NCBI GenBank assembly: GCA_900557585.1
Contig: USTJ01000031.1
Location: forward strand, 1 to 7,596
Direction: 5' to 3'
Length of the DNA: 7,596 nt
From: an uncultured Eubacteriales bacterium
GTDB taxonomy: Bacteria > Bacillota > Clostridia > Christensenellales > UBA1242
Positions 1 through 7,463 of the stretch are shown here, one piece after another. The notes under the pieces were generated by a model. It made no database searches. It was not told the origin of the DNA and saw only the letters and a program-made list of their open reading frames with translations. Position 1 is the stretch's first letter; every line of letters starts with the position of its first letter. The position numbers and the translations under genes are program-made.

Positions 1-64
1 AAAAACCATGACCATTGTCACGGCTTGCATTGCATTTTCTTGGGCATATGTTGCATTTTTCCAT
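1..64 (-). CDS. PflA-like radical SAM protein, N-terminal fragment (runs off the left edge)
   Basis: Reading leftward from the ATG at 64-62 gives 21 codons, MEKCNICPRKCNASRDNGHGF, before the window ends; the next codon starts with T, which fits Cys. The pattern C-x2-C-P-R-x-C-x3-R followed by G-x-G-F-(C) is the Cys-rich N-terminus seen in PflX/PflA-like radical SAM proteins (COG1313-type) and related glycyl-radical-activase homologues. There it is thought to bind an Fe-S cluster ahead of the CxxxCxxC radical SAM core, which lies outside this window. The ATG is preceded by a TTGACA-type promoter but no Shine-Dalgarno. The gene diverges from the DNA alkylation repair gene at 142. Only about 20 residues are visible, so the family rests on the cysteine pattern alone and the substrate cannot be told. 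Confidence 0.62.
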   Translation of the reverse strand, partial: MEKCNICPRKCNASRDNGHGF

Positions 65-68
65 GCAG

Positions 69-99
69 ATAGTATGAAATATGAAAAACAAAATGTCAA
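69..99 (-). promoter_or_regulatory. Promoter for the divergent radical SAM gene
   Basis: On the minus strand a perfect -35 TTGACA (99-94) is followed after 17 nt by CATACT (76-71), a 4/6 match to the -10 consensus; TACTAT (74-69) at 19 nt is an alternative. The first box ends 6 nt before the ATG at 64, so a normal start site would fall on or next to the start codon. No GGAGG-like site precedes that ATG. The perfect -35 is the strongest evidence; the -10 is moderate. Confidence 0.45.
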
Positions 100-106
100 G
101 AACAAT

Positions 107-135
107 TTGATTTGATATCAATTTTAGTGTAAAAT
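107..135 (+). promoter_or_regulatory. Promoter for the alkD-like/rlmD gene pair, with a palindrome in the spacer
   Basis: TTGATT (107-112) and TAAAAT (130-135) are separated by 17 nt, giving 4/6 and 5/6 matches to sigma-A consensus. The -10 ends 6 nt before the ATG at 142, predicting a leaderless or nearly leaderless transcript. The 10-bp perfect palindrome TTGATATCAA (112-121) lies between the boxes and could be an operator, although such palindromes arise easily in AT-rich DNA. The -35 boxes of this promoter and its divergent partner are only 7 nt apart. Confidence 0.45.
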
Positions 136-141
136 AGAGTC

Positions 142-861
142 ATGGAAATAAAAACAAAAGCAGACTATGATGCATTTTTGCGAACACTTGAAGAACTTTG
201 TTCGGGCGAAGATTTCATAAAGTTTCAAACAAAAATAGTAAACACTAAAAAACAAATAATTGGCGTTAAAAGTCCACAAATCAGACAACTTGCAAAAGAT
301 ATTTTCAAAAGCAATCATGTTGGGCTTTTCAAATATGGAAACAATAACGTTTTTGAAGAAGTTCTTGTGAAAGGCCTTGTAATTGGAATGACAAAAGAAG
401 TTGATTTTGCGCTTGACCAACTAAACAGGCTTGTTTTGTGTTTTGACACTTGGGCAGAAACTGATATGATTTGTGCAAACTTTGCATTTTTTAAAGGAAA
501 TGAGGAAAGGTTGTTTGAATATTTTTCTGAACTTTTGAAAAGTGAAAAAGAGTTTGTTTGCAGGTTCGGTGTTGTCTGTTTGATGAAATATTTTCTTAAT
601 GAAAACAATATTGAACGCACTTTTAAAGCGCTTGATAGCGTAAATTGCGATAAATATTATGTAAACATGGCAATTTCGTGGCTGGTTTGCGAAGCTCTTG
701 CAAAAGATCCGCAAAATGCAGTAAAAAATATGCAAAAAATTATAAAAAATCATCATTTTAATTCATTTATAATAAATAAATCCATTCAAAAATGCTGTGA
801 TAGTTATCGTTTTAGTGCAGAAATAAAAAATAATCTTAAAGAGTTGAAAATAAAATGTTAG
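142..861 (+). CDS. AlkD-like DNA alkylation repair protein (HEAT-like repeat DNA glycosylase family)
   Basis: This 239-aa cytoplasmic protein fits the DNA alkylation repair family (PF08713). Its members are all-helical HEAT-like solenoids, and AlkD excises N3- and N7-alkylated purines. Visible family landmarks are G41-V-K-S-P-Q-I-R-Q-L-A near the N-terminus, the F-D-T-W-A-E-T-D block (W104, D108), the conserved Arg in E-F-V-C-R-F-G (R141), Y-Y-V-N-M-A-I-S-W (W180), and the C-terminal N-K-S-I-Q-K-C-C-D-S-Y-R motif. I infer that W104, D108, R141 and W180 correspond to the substrate-contacting Trp, Asp, Arg and Trp of Bacillus AlkD. The length is normal. The start is fixed by an in-frame TAA at 130-132 with no other start codon between it and ATG 142; no Shine-Dalgarno is present. 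The stop overlaps the rlmD start by 7 nt, suggesting co-transcription and coupling. The family is secure; the exact lesion is not. Confidence 0.9.
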   Translation: MEIKTKADYDAFLRTLEELCSGEDFIKFQTKIVNTKKQIIGVKSPQIRQLAKDIFKSNHVGLFKYGNNNVFEEVLVKGLVIGMTKEVDFALDQLNRLVLCFDTWAETDMICANFAFFKGNEERLFEYFSELLKSEKEFVCRFGVVCLMKYFLNENNIERTFKALDSVNCDKYYVNMAISWLVCEALAKDPQNAVKNMQKIIKNHHFNSFIINKSIQKCCDSYRFSAEIKNNLKELKIKC

Positions 862-2183
862 AAAAAAATCAAGAACTAGAAGTTGAAATTTGCGCATATG
901 CAAGTGAAGGACAGGGCATTGCTCGTGTTGATGGCTTTGTTGTGTTTGTCCCATTTGCAATTGTCGGTGAAAAAGTAAAAATTCACATTATCAAAGTTAC
1001 AAAATCCTTTGCAGTTGGAAAAATTTTGGAAGTTGTTGAACCTTCAAAAGAAAGAGTTAAGCCAAAGTGCAAACACTTTTATAAATGTGGGGGATGTTCG
1101 CTTCAACACATGTCATATGCTTGTCAACTAGAATTTAAAAAGCAAATTGTTCAAGATGCATTGCAAAAACTTGGCGGATTTGAAAATGTGAATGTTGAAG
1201 ATGTTGTTTCTTCTGATAAAATGTTTAAATATCGAAACAAATCTGCGTTTCCACTTTGCGTTGACGAAAACGGAAAACTTCGTGTTTGCATGTATAAAGG
1301 AATGAGCCACAATGCAATCTATATTGATGAATGTCCAATTACGAATGATACAAACATGAAAATTGCTTTTGAGTTTCAAAAGATTGCAAATGAGTTTTTC
1401 AATAGTTTGAAAAAAGATTTCGTTCACCTTGTAATTCGAACAATTGAGAACAAAAGTCTTGTTACCGTTGTAACGAGAAAGCATATAAAAAACGCAAAAG
1501 TAATGTTTGAAGCGTTGAAAAATCAACTTTCTTTGTCAGAAAACGACTTTGGATTGTTTGAGTGCATAAAAAAGACTGACAACAACGTGATTCTTGATGG
1601 TGAAATTTCGCATCTGTTTGGGCTTGAAAGCATTGATTTTGATATTCTCGGAATCAAAGCCAGCGTTTCGCCAATGAGTTTCTTTCAGGTTAACCTTGAC
1701 ATTATGAAAAAAATATATAAGCAGGTAAACCAACTTGTTTCGGGAGAAATTGTTGTTGATGCATACAGTGGTGCAGGGCTTATGTCTGCAATTCTTGCAA
1801 AAAGTGCAAAAATGGTATATGGCATTGAAATTGTGAAAGAGGCAACGGTTGATGCAAACCGTCTTGCGAAACTGAATGGAATCAAAAATCTTGTGAACAT
1901 CAATGGAGACACAAGCGCTGTGCTTCCAAACCTTCAAAAAGAAATTGGAAAATATGCTCTTGTTTTGGATCCTCCAAGAAAGGGTATAGACGAAAGTGTT
2001 GCAAAAACAATTTGCGAAAATAAACCAACTTCAATTGTATATGTGTCTTGCAATCCTGCAACTCTTGCAAGAGACTTGAAAATGATTTGTTCTGGTGGCT
2101 ATGAAATTTGCAATGTTCAGCCATATGACATGTTTCCACAAACTACACATATCGAAACCGTTGTAAGTTTGAAAAGAGTTTAA
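855..2183 (+). CDS. rlmD: 23S rRNA (uracil-C5)-methyltransferase, RlmD/RlmCD type
   Basis: This 442-aa enzyme of the RumA/TrmA family transfers a methyl group from SAM to C5 of uridine in 23S rRNA: U1939 for RlmD, and U747 plus U1939 for RlmCD of Gram-positives. An N-terminal TRAM domain (about 5-66) is followed by the [4Fe-4S] ligands C72-x5-C78-G-G-C81, with C160 (D-E-C-P) as the likely fourth. The Rossmann methyltransferase domain shows F-F-Q278-V-N, the SAM loop D302-A-Y-S-G-A-G, L-D372-P-P-R, the nucleophile C399 in V-S-C-N-P, and the general base E434 in H-I-E-T-V. All catalytic positions are present and the length is normal. The start codon lies inside the end of the preceding repair gene, with AAAGAG (838-843) as a weak Shine-Dalgarno. 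In a Bacillota host dual RlmCD activity is likely, but sequence alone does not separate it from RlmD. No clear terminator follows. Confidence 0.93.
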   Translation: MLEKNQELEVEICAYASEGQGIARVDGFVVFVPFAIVGEKVKIHIIKVTKSFAVGKILEVVEPSKERVKPKCKHFYKCGGCSLQHMSYACQLEFKKQIVQDALQKLGGFENVNVEDVVSSDKMFKYRNKSAFPLCVDENGKLRVCMYKGMSHNAIYIDECPITNDTNMKIAFEFQKIANEFFNSLKKDFVHLVIRTIENKSLVTVVTRKHIKNAKVMFEALKNQLSLSENDFGLFECIKKTDNNVILDGEISHLFGLESIDFDILGIKASVSPMSFFQVNLDIMKKIYKQVNQLVSGEIVVDAYSGAGLMSAILAKSAKMVYGIEIVKEATVDANRLAKLNGIKNLVNINGDTSAVLPNLQKEIGKYALVLDPPRKGIDESVAKTICENKPTSIVYVSCNPATLARDLKMICSGGYEICNVQPYDMFPQTTHIETVVSLKRV

Positions 2184-2284
2184 TACGATATTTTGCCTAA
2201 AATTTATTAAATATGCGTCAATTCTTACATTATAAAACATAATTTTGCACTTTTTACATAAAAAAAATATTTATAAATTTGATT

Positions 2285-2323
2285 TTGAAAAATAAAATCA
2301 ATATGATATAATAAGTTCAGGAG
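2285..2323 (+). promoter_or_regulatory. Promoter and Shine-Dalgarno of the deoxyribosyltransferase-like gene
   Basis: TTGAAA (2285-2290), a 16-nt spacer and TATAAT (2307-2312) preceded by TGA form an extended -10 promoter. AGGAG (2319-2323) stands 9 nt before ATG 2333, so the expected 5' end (about 2319) leaves a leader of only about 14 nt. An 8-bp inverted repeat, TTGATTTT (2279-2286) with AAAATCAA (2294-2301) and a 7-nt loop, covers the -35 and could be an operator, although the sequence is AT-rich. The rest of the 149-nt gap after rlmD shows no further gene or clear terminator. Confidence 0.65.
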
Positions 2324-2332
2324 AAAAATAAT

Positions 2333-2671
2333 ATGAAAGTTTTAACAATTTGCGGGAGCATGAAATTTGAAAATCAAATGCACGAGATTTCAAGCAAACT
2401 TGAAGCCGAACAAGGCATTTGTGTTTTAAGCCCAATCAAATATGAAAAGAAACATAAAGATGACATCACCGAACTTGAAAACATTTTTGCGTGCCACATG
2501 AAAAAGATTGAACTTTCAGATGGTATCTATGTTTTGAATATTGATGGCTATGTTGGAGAATCAACAAAAAGCCAAATTTCCTATGCTAAAAAACTTAGAA
2601 AAGAAATCATCTATCATGTTCCACTTGAAGGCAAAACCAAAGTGAGCAAAAAAATCAAAAAAGTGAAATAA
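2333..2671 (+). CDS. Small nucleoside 2-deoxyribosyltransferase-like protein
   Basis: This 112-aa soluble protein has the layout of short nucleoside 2-deoxyribosyltransferase-like (Rossmannoid) proteins often annotated as hypothetical or DUF4406-like. A beta strand runs into C-G-S-M-K-F (residues 7-12). H-M-K-K-I-E-L-S-D-G-I-Y-V-L-N (55-69) and G-Y-V-G-E-S-T-K-S-Q-I-S-Y-A (72-85) follow, then a Lys-rich tail (101-112). In true deoxyribosyltransferases the last motif corresponds to D-x-G-T-x-x-E with a catalytic Glu; here that place appears to be Gln81, so base-exchange activity is doubtful. A nucleotide-binding or salvage role is inference. The gene stands alone between its own promoter and a strong terminator, so it is probably monocistronic and separate from the cas operon. 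The start is supported by AGGAG 9 nt upstream. Confidence 0.72.
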   Translation: MKVLTICGSMKFENQMHEISSKLEAEQGICVLSPIKYEKKHKDDITELENIFACHMKKIELSDGIYVLNIDGYVGESTKSQISYAKKLRKEIIYHVPLEGKTKVSKKIKKVK

Positions 2672-2673
2672 AC

Positions 2674-2701
2674 AAAAAGACAGTTTTCCTGTCTTTTTTT
2701 T
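2674..2701 (+). terminator. Rho-independent terminator
   Basis: AAAAAGACAG (2674-2683) pairs perfectly with CTGTCTTTTT (2689-2698) around a TTTTC loop, with a continuous T run to 2701. It starts 2 nt after the stop codon of the gene at 2333-2671 and insulates that gene from the cas operon. The upstream A run makes it potentially bidirectional. Confidence 0.9.
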
Positions 2702-2712
2702 ATGCATAAAAA

Positions 2713-2729
2713 ATATCAATTGATATAAT
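2713..2729 (+). promoter_or_regulatory. 14-bp palindrome overlapping a TATAAT box upstream of cas9
   Basis: ATATCAATTGATAT (2713-2726) is a perfect palindrome, and TATAAT (2724-2729) overlaps its right end. No good -35 lies 16-18 nt upstream. Either this is a distal cas9 promoter with an operator on its -10, or an AT-rich coincidence. It lies about 110 nt before cas9, just past the upstream terminator, in a stretch with no other coding signal. Confidence 0.25.
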
Positions 2730-2803
2730 CACATAAGTTGAACGATTTTGTAAAATTTTTAAAATTATCAAAATTGGTTGGTGAAAATAAAACAAGTGTG
2801 ATA

Positions 2804-2829
2804 TGATATATTAAACAAAAGAGAAGGAG
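2804..2829 (+). promoter_or_regulatory. cas operon promoter (extended -10) and Shine-Dalgarno
   Basis: TGATATATT (2804-2812) is an extended -10 with a 5/6 -10 hexamer. A -35 is weak: GTGAAA at 2781-2786 gives too long a spacer (20 nt). The consensus-like Shine-Dalgarno AAGGAG (2824-2829) lies 6 nt before ATG 2836. Another candidate further upstream is TTGAAC (2738-2743) with TAAAAT (2760-2765) at 16 nt. The decamer ATATGATATA at 2801-2810 also occurs at 2301-2310 in the preceding gene's promoter. The Shine-Dalgarno is certain; the promoter choice is not. Confidence 0.55.
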
Positions 2830-2835
2830 AACACC

Positions 2836-5800
2836 ATGCAATATAGAATTGGTCTTGACATTGGAATTGGAAGCGTCGGCTATGCGGTTTTGGAAAATGA
2901 CCCGGTAACCGAAGAGCCAGTAAGAATTGTGAAACTTGGGGTTAGAACTTTTAACCCAAATGAAGTTCCAAAAACAGGTGAAAGCGTTGCAAAGAACCGA
3001 AGAGAAAAAAGAGGAATCAGAAGAAGACAAAGAAGAAAACATTTCAGAATGAAAAGGGTGAAATCTTTAATTTCACGTTTTCTTGGCGTTGATTTTGAAA
3101 AAGCAAATCAAAACTTGCTGAACGAAGATGTATATTTTCTTCGTGCAAAGGCTCTTGATGAGAAAATTTCAAACGAGGAACTTTCAAAAGTTATTCTTCA
3201 CATTTTGAAACGTCGTGGATTTAGAAGCAATCGCATTCATTCTACTGACAAAGAAGAAGGAAAACTTAAAACTGCAATTTCAGAAAATGAAGAAAGAATG
3301 AACAAGGGCGGATATCGCACAATCGGTGAAATGCTTTATAAAGATGAGGCATATAAAGTTGAGTGTTGTGGAAAACTTGTTTATAATGTTCGAAATCATG
3401 GTGGAGATTATCGAAATTGTTTTTCACGCGCAACGCTTGCAAATGAACTTCAAATCATCCTTGAAAAACAAAAAGAACTTGGAAACGAAAAAATAACAGA
3501 TGAGTTTATTGAAAAAGTTGTTTATATTTTTGAAAAGCAAAGAAATTTTGATGAGGGTCCAGGCGCGCAAAGTCCATATCATTTTGATGAATATGAGGTT
3601 GGAAATTGCACATTTATTCCAACAGAAAAACGTGCACCAAAAGCAAGTTACACATTTGAACTTTTCAATGCTTTGTCAAAAATAAACAATCTCAAAATTG
3701 GTGCAGAATTTTTGACACAAGAGCAAAGAAAAGAACTTTATGATGTGGTGCAAACAAAGCCAGAACTAAAATTTAAACAAATAAGAAAAATGTTTAGTGT
3801 TCCAAATGACAAACTTTTTAACCTTTGCAACTATAAACGAAGCAAAAAAGAACAAGACATTTCAGATGATGAACTTATTGAGAAATGCGAAAACAAAGTT
3901 TTTGTTTCAATGAAAAGAAGTTATGACATTCGAAAAGCGCTTGGAGATGTTGAAAATTTTGATGCTGATTTTGTTGACGCAATTGCCCTTATGTGCTCAA
4001 TGTGTAAAAGTGATGAAAAGGTTGACAAATATATTGCAGAAAAGAATTTCGCTTTGTCTGCCGACCAAATTGATAAGATTAAAGCCCTTTCAGGAATTGA
4101 AAAATTTGGCTCACTTTCAATCAAAGCAATGAAAAAGATTATTCCTTTTTTATATGATGGGGAAAGATATGATATTGCTTGCAAACATGCGGGATTTGAT
4201 GACGCAAGTTTTGAGCACGAAAAAACAAAATATCTTAAAGGAAAATGTGTTGAAGAAGCCCTTTCAGATGTAACAAACAATGTTGTAAAAAGAGCGGTGA
4301 ATCAATCGCTTCGTGTTTTGAATAAGATTATCGAAATTTATGGTTCGCCTCAATTTGTAAATATTGAACTTGCAAGAGACATTGCAAAAAATTCACAAGA
4401 TAGAAGAACAATTGAACAAAACCAAATGGGCAATGCTGAAAATAATCAACGCATATATGACACAATCAAAAGTGAATTTGGTGTTAAAAGCCCAAGTGGC
4501 CAAGACATTTTGAAATATAGATTATATCAAGAGCAAAACAGCAAATGTATGTATTCTGGAAAAGAAATTGAGTTCGCAAGATTGTTTGAACCAAACTATG
4601 TGCAAATTGACCATATTTTGCCTATCAGCCGAAGCATGAATGACAGTTTCAGCAATAAAGTTCTTGTGCTTTCAAAAGAAAACCAAGACAAGGGAAATCG
4701 TACTCCTTTCGAATATTTTGGAAAGGATGAAAAAAGATGGAATGAGTTCAAAGCAAGAGTTTCACTTTTGAAAAATGTTGATAAAAAGCGTTTCCTTTTA
4801 AAAGAAAAGTTCACCGAAGAAGAATCGGCAGAGTTTATCTCGCGAAATCTTAATGACACAAGATACATGTCAAAATTGCTTTTAAATATGATGCAAAAAA
4901 ATCTTTTAATGGCACCATCAAAAATAAATGAAGGCACAAAATCTAGAAAGAATATTAAAAGCGTGAGTGGTTCAATTACAAGTTATCTCAGAAAATGTTG
5001 GGGAATCAACAAAATCCGTGAAGATGGCGACATTCACCATGCAATTGATGCAACAATAATTGCGTGTGCTGGTGATTCAGAAGTTCAAAAAATTACAAAG
5101 TTCAACAAAAGAAAAGAATTGTTTGTTTCTCGTGATGACAAGTTTATAAATGTTGTTACTGGCGAAGTTATGTCTGCTTCGGAGCGAGAAGAATATGAAA
5201 ACCAAAAACTCGATGTGTTGAAAGATCGCTTGCCACAACCATATGAATGGTTCAAAAAAGAGTTGGAAATTCGCGCAAAGGTTTGCTATACAAATTTTGA
5301 GTTTTCTGATGAAGAAAAAATGCAACTTGCAAAAATGAACTATTCAGAAGAAGAAATTGCGCAAGCAAAACCAGTATTCATCAGCCGAATGAAAACGGTG
5401 AAAGAAACTGGCGCAATCCACAAAGACACAATAATGAGCACAAGAGAGTTCAAAGAAACCGGAAATCTTATAAAATCTGTATCGGTTCAAAAACTCAAAC
5501 TTTGTAACATTCCAGAGGAGTTTGAACTTGCTGGCGATAAATATCCAGAATGCTCAATCGAGAATTATTATAGACCAACTGATGACAGGCTGTTATATCT
5601 CAAACTGAAAAATTATCTGAAAGAAGATGGAAAAATTCCAGATGTGGTATATAAGCCAAGAAAAGATGGTTCAAATGGCCCTATTGTTCGAAAGGTTAAA
5701 GCCTATGAAAAGGCATCAAGTTATATCCCAGTTTCAAGGGGCGGAGCCGCAAACGATGCAATGTATCGCGTTGATGTTTTTGAAAAGAATAACAAATATT

Positions 5801-6204
5801 ATTTGTGTCCAATTTATTATGCCGATGTCTATGCTCATAAATTGCCAAACAAAGTAATTGTAAGAGATAGACCTTGGGAAACAATTGATAATTCGTTCAA
5901 GTTTAAATTTAGTTTGTATCAAAACGATTTGGTGAGAGTGGAAAGCAGCAGTAAAGATATTGTTTTGAAAAAGAAAAACAAAAATGAAAATTCAAATAAA
6001 CCCGATGAAATAGAAAATAGTGAATATATGCTCTATTATAATTCCACAGGTATATCAACAGCAAGTATCACGCTTTTAACTCATGACAATTGCTATATTA
6101 TAAACAGTTGCGGTGTAAAAACATTGAAAAAGTTTGAAAAACTTTATGTTGATATTCTTGGAAATGTATACAATGCACCAAAAGAAAAAAGGAAACCGAT
6201 TTAA
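2836..6204 (+). CDS. cas9: CRISPR-associated endonuclease Cas9, type II-C
   Basis: This 1122-aa RNA-guided DNA endonuclease cuts both strands of targets matching the crRNA; size and domain plan fit compact type II-C Cas9. RuvC-I holds D8 (G-L-D-I-G). An Arg-rich bridge helix spans about 54-74 and an alpha-helical REC lobe about 80-490. RuvC-II holds E511 (N-I-E-L-A-R-D). The HNH domain has D592-H593 (I-D-H-I-L-P) and N616, the same 23-residue H-to-N spacing as in SpyCas9. RuvC-III has H734-H735-A-I-D738. The C-terminal WED/PAM-interacting region (about 930-1122) includes G-P-I-V-R-K-V-K and the R-V-D-V-F...Y-Y-L-C-P-I-Y stretch, plus a polar Asn/Lys/Glu insert near residues 1050-1062. Every catalytic residue is present, so both nuclease sites should be active. 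A strong Shine-Dalgarno fixes the start, and the stop overlaps the cas1 start (TAATG). The PAM cannot be read from sequence. Confidence 0.98.
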   Translation: MQYRIGLDIGIGSVGYAVLENDPVTEEPVRIVKLGVRTFNPNEVPKTGESVAKNRREKRGIRRRQRRKHFRMKRVKSLISRFLGVDFEKANQNLLNEDVYFLRAKALDEKISNEELSKVILHILKRRGFRSNRIHSTDKEEGKLKTAISENEERMNKGGYRTIGEMLYKDEAYKVECCGKLVYNVRNHGGDYRNCFSRATLANELQIILEKQKELGNEKITDEFIEKVVYIFEKQRNFDEGPGAQSPYHFDEYEVGNCTFIPTEKRAPKASYTFELFNALSKINNLKIGAEFLTQEQRKELYDVVQTKPELKFKQIRKMFSVPNDKLFNLCNYKRSKKEQDISDDELIEKCENKVFVSMKRSYDIRKALGDVENFDADFVDAIALMCSMCKSDEKVDKYIAEKNFALSADQIDKIKALSGIEKFGSLSIKAMKKIIPFLYDGERYDIACKHAGFDDASFEHEKTKYLKGKCVEEALSDVTNNVVKRAVNQSLRVLNKIIEIYGSPQFVNIELARDIAKNSQDRRTIEQNQMGNAENNQRIYDTIKSEFGVKSPSGQDILKYRLYQEQNSKCMYSGKEIEFARLFEPNYVQIDHILPISRSMNDSFSNKVLVLSKENQDKGNRTPFEYFGKDEKRWNEFKARVSLLKNVDKKRFLLKEKFTEEESAEFISRNLNDTRYMSKLLLNMMQKNLLMAPSKINEGTKSRKNIKSVSGSITSYLRKCWGINKIREDGDIHHAIDATIIACAGDSEVQKITKFNKRKELFVSRDDKFINVVTGEVMSASEREEYENQKLDVLKDRLPQPYEWFKKELEIRAKVCYTNFEFSDEEKMQLAKMNYSEEEIAQAKPVFISRMKTVKETGAIHKDTIMSTREFKETGNLIKSVSVQKLKLCNIPEEFELAGDKYPECSIENYYRPTDDRLLYLKLKNYLKEDGKIPDVVYKPRKDGSNGPIVRKVKAYEKASSYIPVSRGGAANDAMYRVDVFEKNNKYYLCPIYYADVYAHKLPNKVIVRDRPWETIDNSFKFKFSLYQNDLVRVESSSKDIVLKKKNKNENSNKPDEIENSEYMLYYNSTGISTASITLLTHDNCYIINSCGVKTLKKFEKLYVDILGNVYNAPKEKRKPI

Positions 6205-7100
6205 TGGGATATATAAACATTTTCGTTTCGAAGGATGCATATTTGTTTGTTAAAAACGAACAACTTTTTCTTAAAAATAAAGATAAACAGATTGATTATC
6301 CACTTGAAGACATTAACAGTATCATGATTGAAAATTTAGAAACAACAATTTCAACATATGCTTTGTCTAAATTTGCGCAAAACGGCATATTGACATTTGT
6401 TTGCAACAAAAATCATTTGCCATGTGGAGTTATTTTGCCATATTGCGAGCATTATCAAACATTAAGTGTTCATAACTTTCAGACTGCGGTTTCAAAGCCT
6501 TTAAACAAACAACTTTGGCAATCAATAATAAAAAACAAAATCAAAAACCAAAATGAAGTTTTAAATATTTGTGGAAAATATGACAAACTTTTAGATTTTT
6601 ATCAAACAGTTACAAGTGGTGATGGAACCAACAATGAGGCAAAAGCCAGTCTTCGCTATTTTAAAGAATTGTTTGGAAAGAATTTTGTTCGTCGAGACGA
6701 CTCAAATGATATAAACGCTTTTTTAAACTATGGATATTCAATAGTTCGAGGCTTTGTTGCAAGGAGTGTTGTTGTTCATGGTTTAACACCATTTCTGGGA
6801 ATATTCCATTCAAATGGATTCAATCAGTTTAATTTGGCTGATGATTTGATAGAAGTTTTTCGTCCTGTTGTTGATTTGTTTGTAAAAATATATTTATCTG
6901 ACGAAAAAACGCTTTCAAGCGACGTGAAAGCAAAAATATATAACCTTGTAAATGTTGATGTTTTAATAGATGGCCAAAAACAACCCTTGTCATATGCAAT
7001 TGATATGCTTGTTCAGAGTTATGTAAGAAGTATCAAAGAAAACAAAAATGTTTTGAAAAATATAGATATATGTGGTTTAGAAATTCACGAATATGAGTAG
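6204..7100 (+). CDS. cas1: CRISPR-associated endonuclease/integrase Cas1, type II
   Basis: This 298-aa metal-dependent integrase, complexed with Cas2, inserts new spacers at the array. An N-terminal beta domain (about 1-85) precedes the helical catalytic domain. The metal ligands are E145 (T-N-N-E-A), H202 (G-I-F-H-S-N) and E217 in F-N-L-A-D-D-L-I-E-V-F-R-P; this last block is typical of type II Cas1. The length is normal for subtype II-C. The start codon shares one base with the cas9 stop, and AAGGAA (6189-6194) 9 nt upstream gives it its own ribosome site. The last 8 nt overlap the cas2 start. With no csn2 or cas4 in the operon, adaptation should depend on Cas1, Cas2 and Cas9 only, as in other II-C systems. 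Confidence 0.97.
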   Translation: MGYINIFVSKDAYLFVKNEQLFLKNKDKQIDYPLEDINSIMIENLETTISTYALSKFAQNGILTFVCNKNHLPCGVILPYCEHYQTLSVHNFQTAVSKPLNKQLWQSIIKNKIKNQNEVLNICGKYDKLLDFYQTVTSGDGTNNEAKASLRYFKELFGKNFVRRDDSNDINAFLNYGYSIVRGFVARSVVVHGLTPFLGIFHSNGFNQFNLADDLIEVFRPVVDLFVKIYLSDEKTLSSDVKAKIYNLVNVDVLIDGQKQPLSYAIDMLVQSYVRSIKENKNVLKNIDICGLEIHEYE

Positions 7101-7413
7101 ATTTATGAGAATTTTAGTGTTTTTTGATTTGCCTGTCAAAAGCAAAAAGGAAAGAAGAGAAGCAACTCAATTTCGAAACTTTCTTATAAAAGATGGGTTC
7201 TATATGATTCAGTTTAGTTTATATGGAAGAATTTGCAATACGCTTGAATCTGCAAGACTTCATGAAGACCGAGTTTCTGTCAAAGTTCCTGTGAAAGGTG
7301 CTGTTCGTTCTTTGATTGTAACTGAAAAACAATATTCATCCATGCGAATTTTGATTAGTGACATTAAACATAAAGAGAAAAAGATAAATTCTCAACAACT
7401 TTCATTTTTCTAA
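7093..7413 (+). CDS. cas2: CRISPR-associated protein Cas2
   Basis: This 106-aa ferredoxin-fold protein forms the dimeric core of the Cas1-Cas2 integrase. The family signature M-R-I-L-V-F-F-D-L-P-V sits at the N-terminus with the conserved Asp at position 12. It is followed by the F-x-M-I-Q-F-S-L-Y-G-R strand and a C-terminal strand ending Q-Q-L-S-F-F. Two starts are possible: ATG 7093 overlaps cas1 by 8 nt and adds four residues (MSRF), while ATG 7105 begins exactly where most Cas2 proteins begin and has GAG 7 nt upstream. Neither has a strong Shine-Dalgarno, so translation is probably coupled to cas1. It is the last gene of the operon. Confidence 0.95.
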   Translation: MSRFMRILVFFDLPVKSKKERREATQFRNFLIKDGFYMIQFSLYGRICNTLESARLHEDRVSVKVPVKGAVRSLIVTEKQYSSMRILISDIKHKEKKINSQQLSFF

Positions 7414-7463
7414 AAAAATAAATACTATAATAGTTTTTTAATAATTTATATAAAAAATTTTGC

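Noticed and set aside
2031..2240. Minus-strand open frames over rlmD and the other genes
   Set aside because: They lie opposite well-recognised genes, show no family motifs or ribosome sites, and are rich in Phe, Cys, His and Asn as expected from antisense reading of AT-rich genes.
2204..2280. Terminator or extra small gene after rlmD
   Set aside because: Only AT-only dyads such as the ATATTTATAAATTT stretch are present, with no GC-containing stem followed by a T run and no frame with a ribosome site.
2672..2835. tracrRNA or repeat copy upstream of cas9
   Set aside because: No stretch on either strand resembles the GTTTTAGTTCCC repeat end or its complement; only a terminator, a palindrome and promoter-like boxes were found.
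3500..3685. Short plus-strand frames inside cas9 (also 3923-4132 and 5627-5857)
   Set aside because: They are out-of-frame shadows of continuous cas9 coding sequence with no independent start signals or recognisable domains.
142..7413. Recoding of TGA as Trp or Gly, as in some low-GC lineages
   Set aside because: No gene ends in TGA, but none needs TGA read-through either: every protein is full length with the standard code and Trp is encoded by TGG. Six stop codons are too few to infer recoding.
7424..7434. Palindrome ACTATAATAGT with a TATAAT box downstream of cas2, as a plus-strand small RNA promoter
   Set aside because: There is no -35 at 16-18 nt, the stem is only 4-5 bp, and a transcript from it would contain only AT-rich sequence and the cas terminator.
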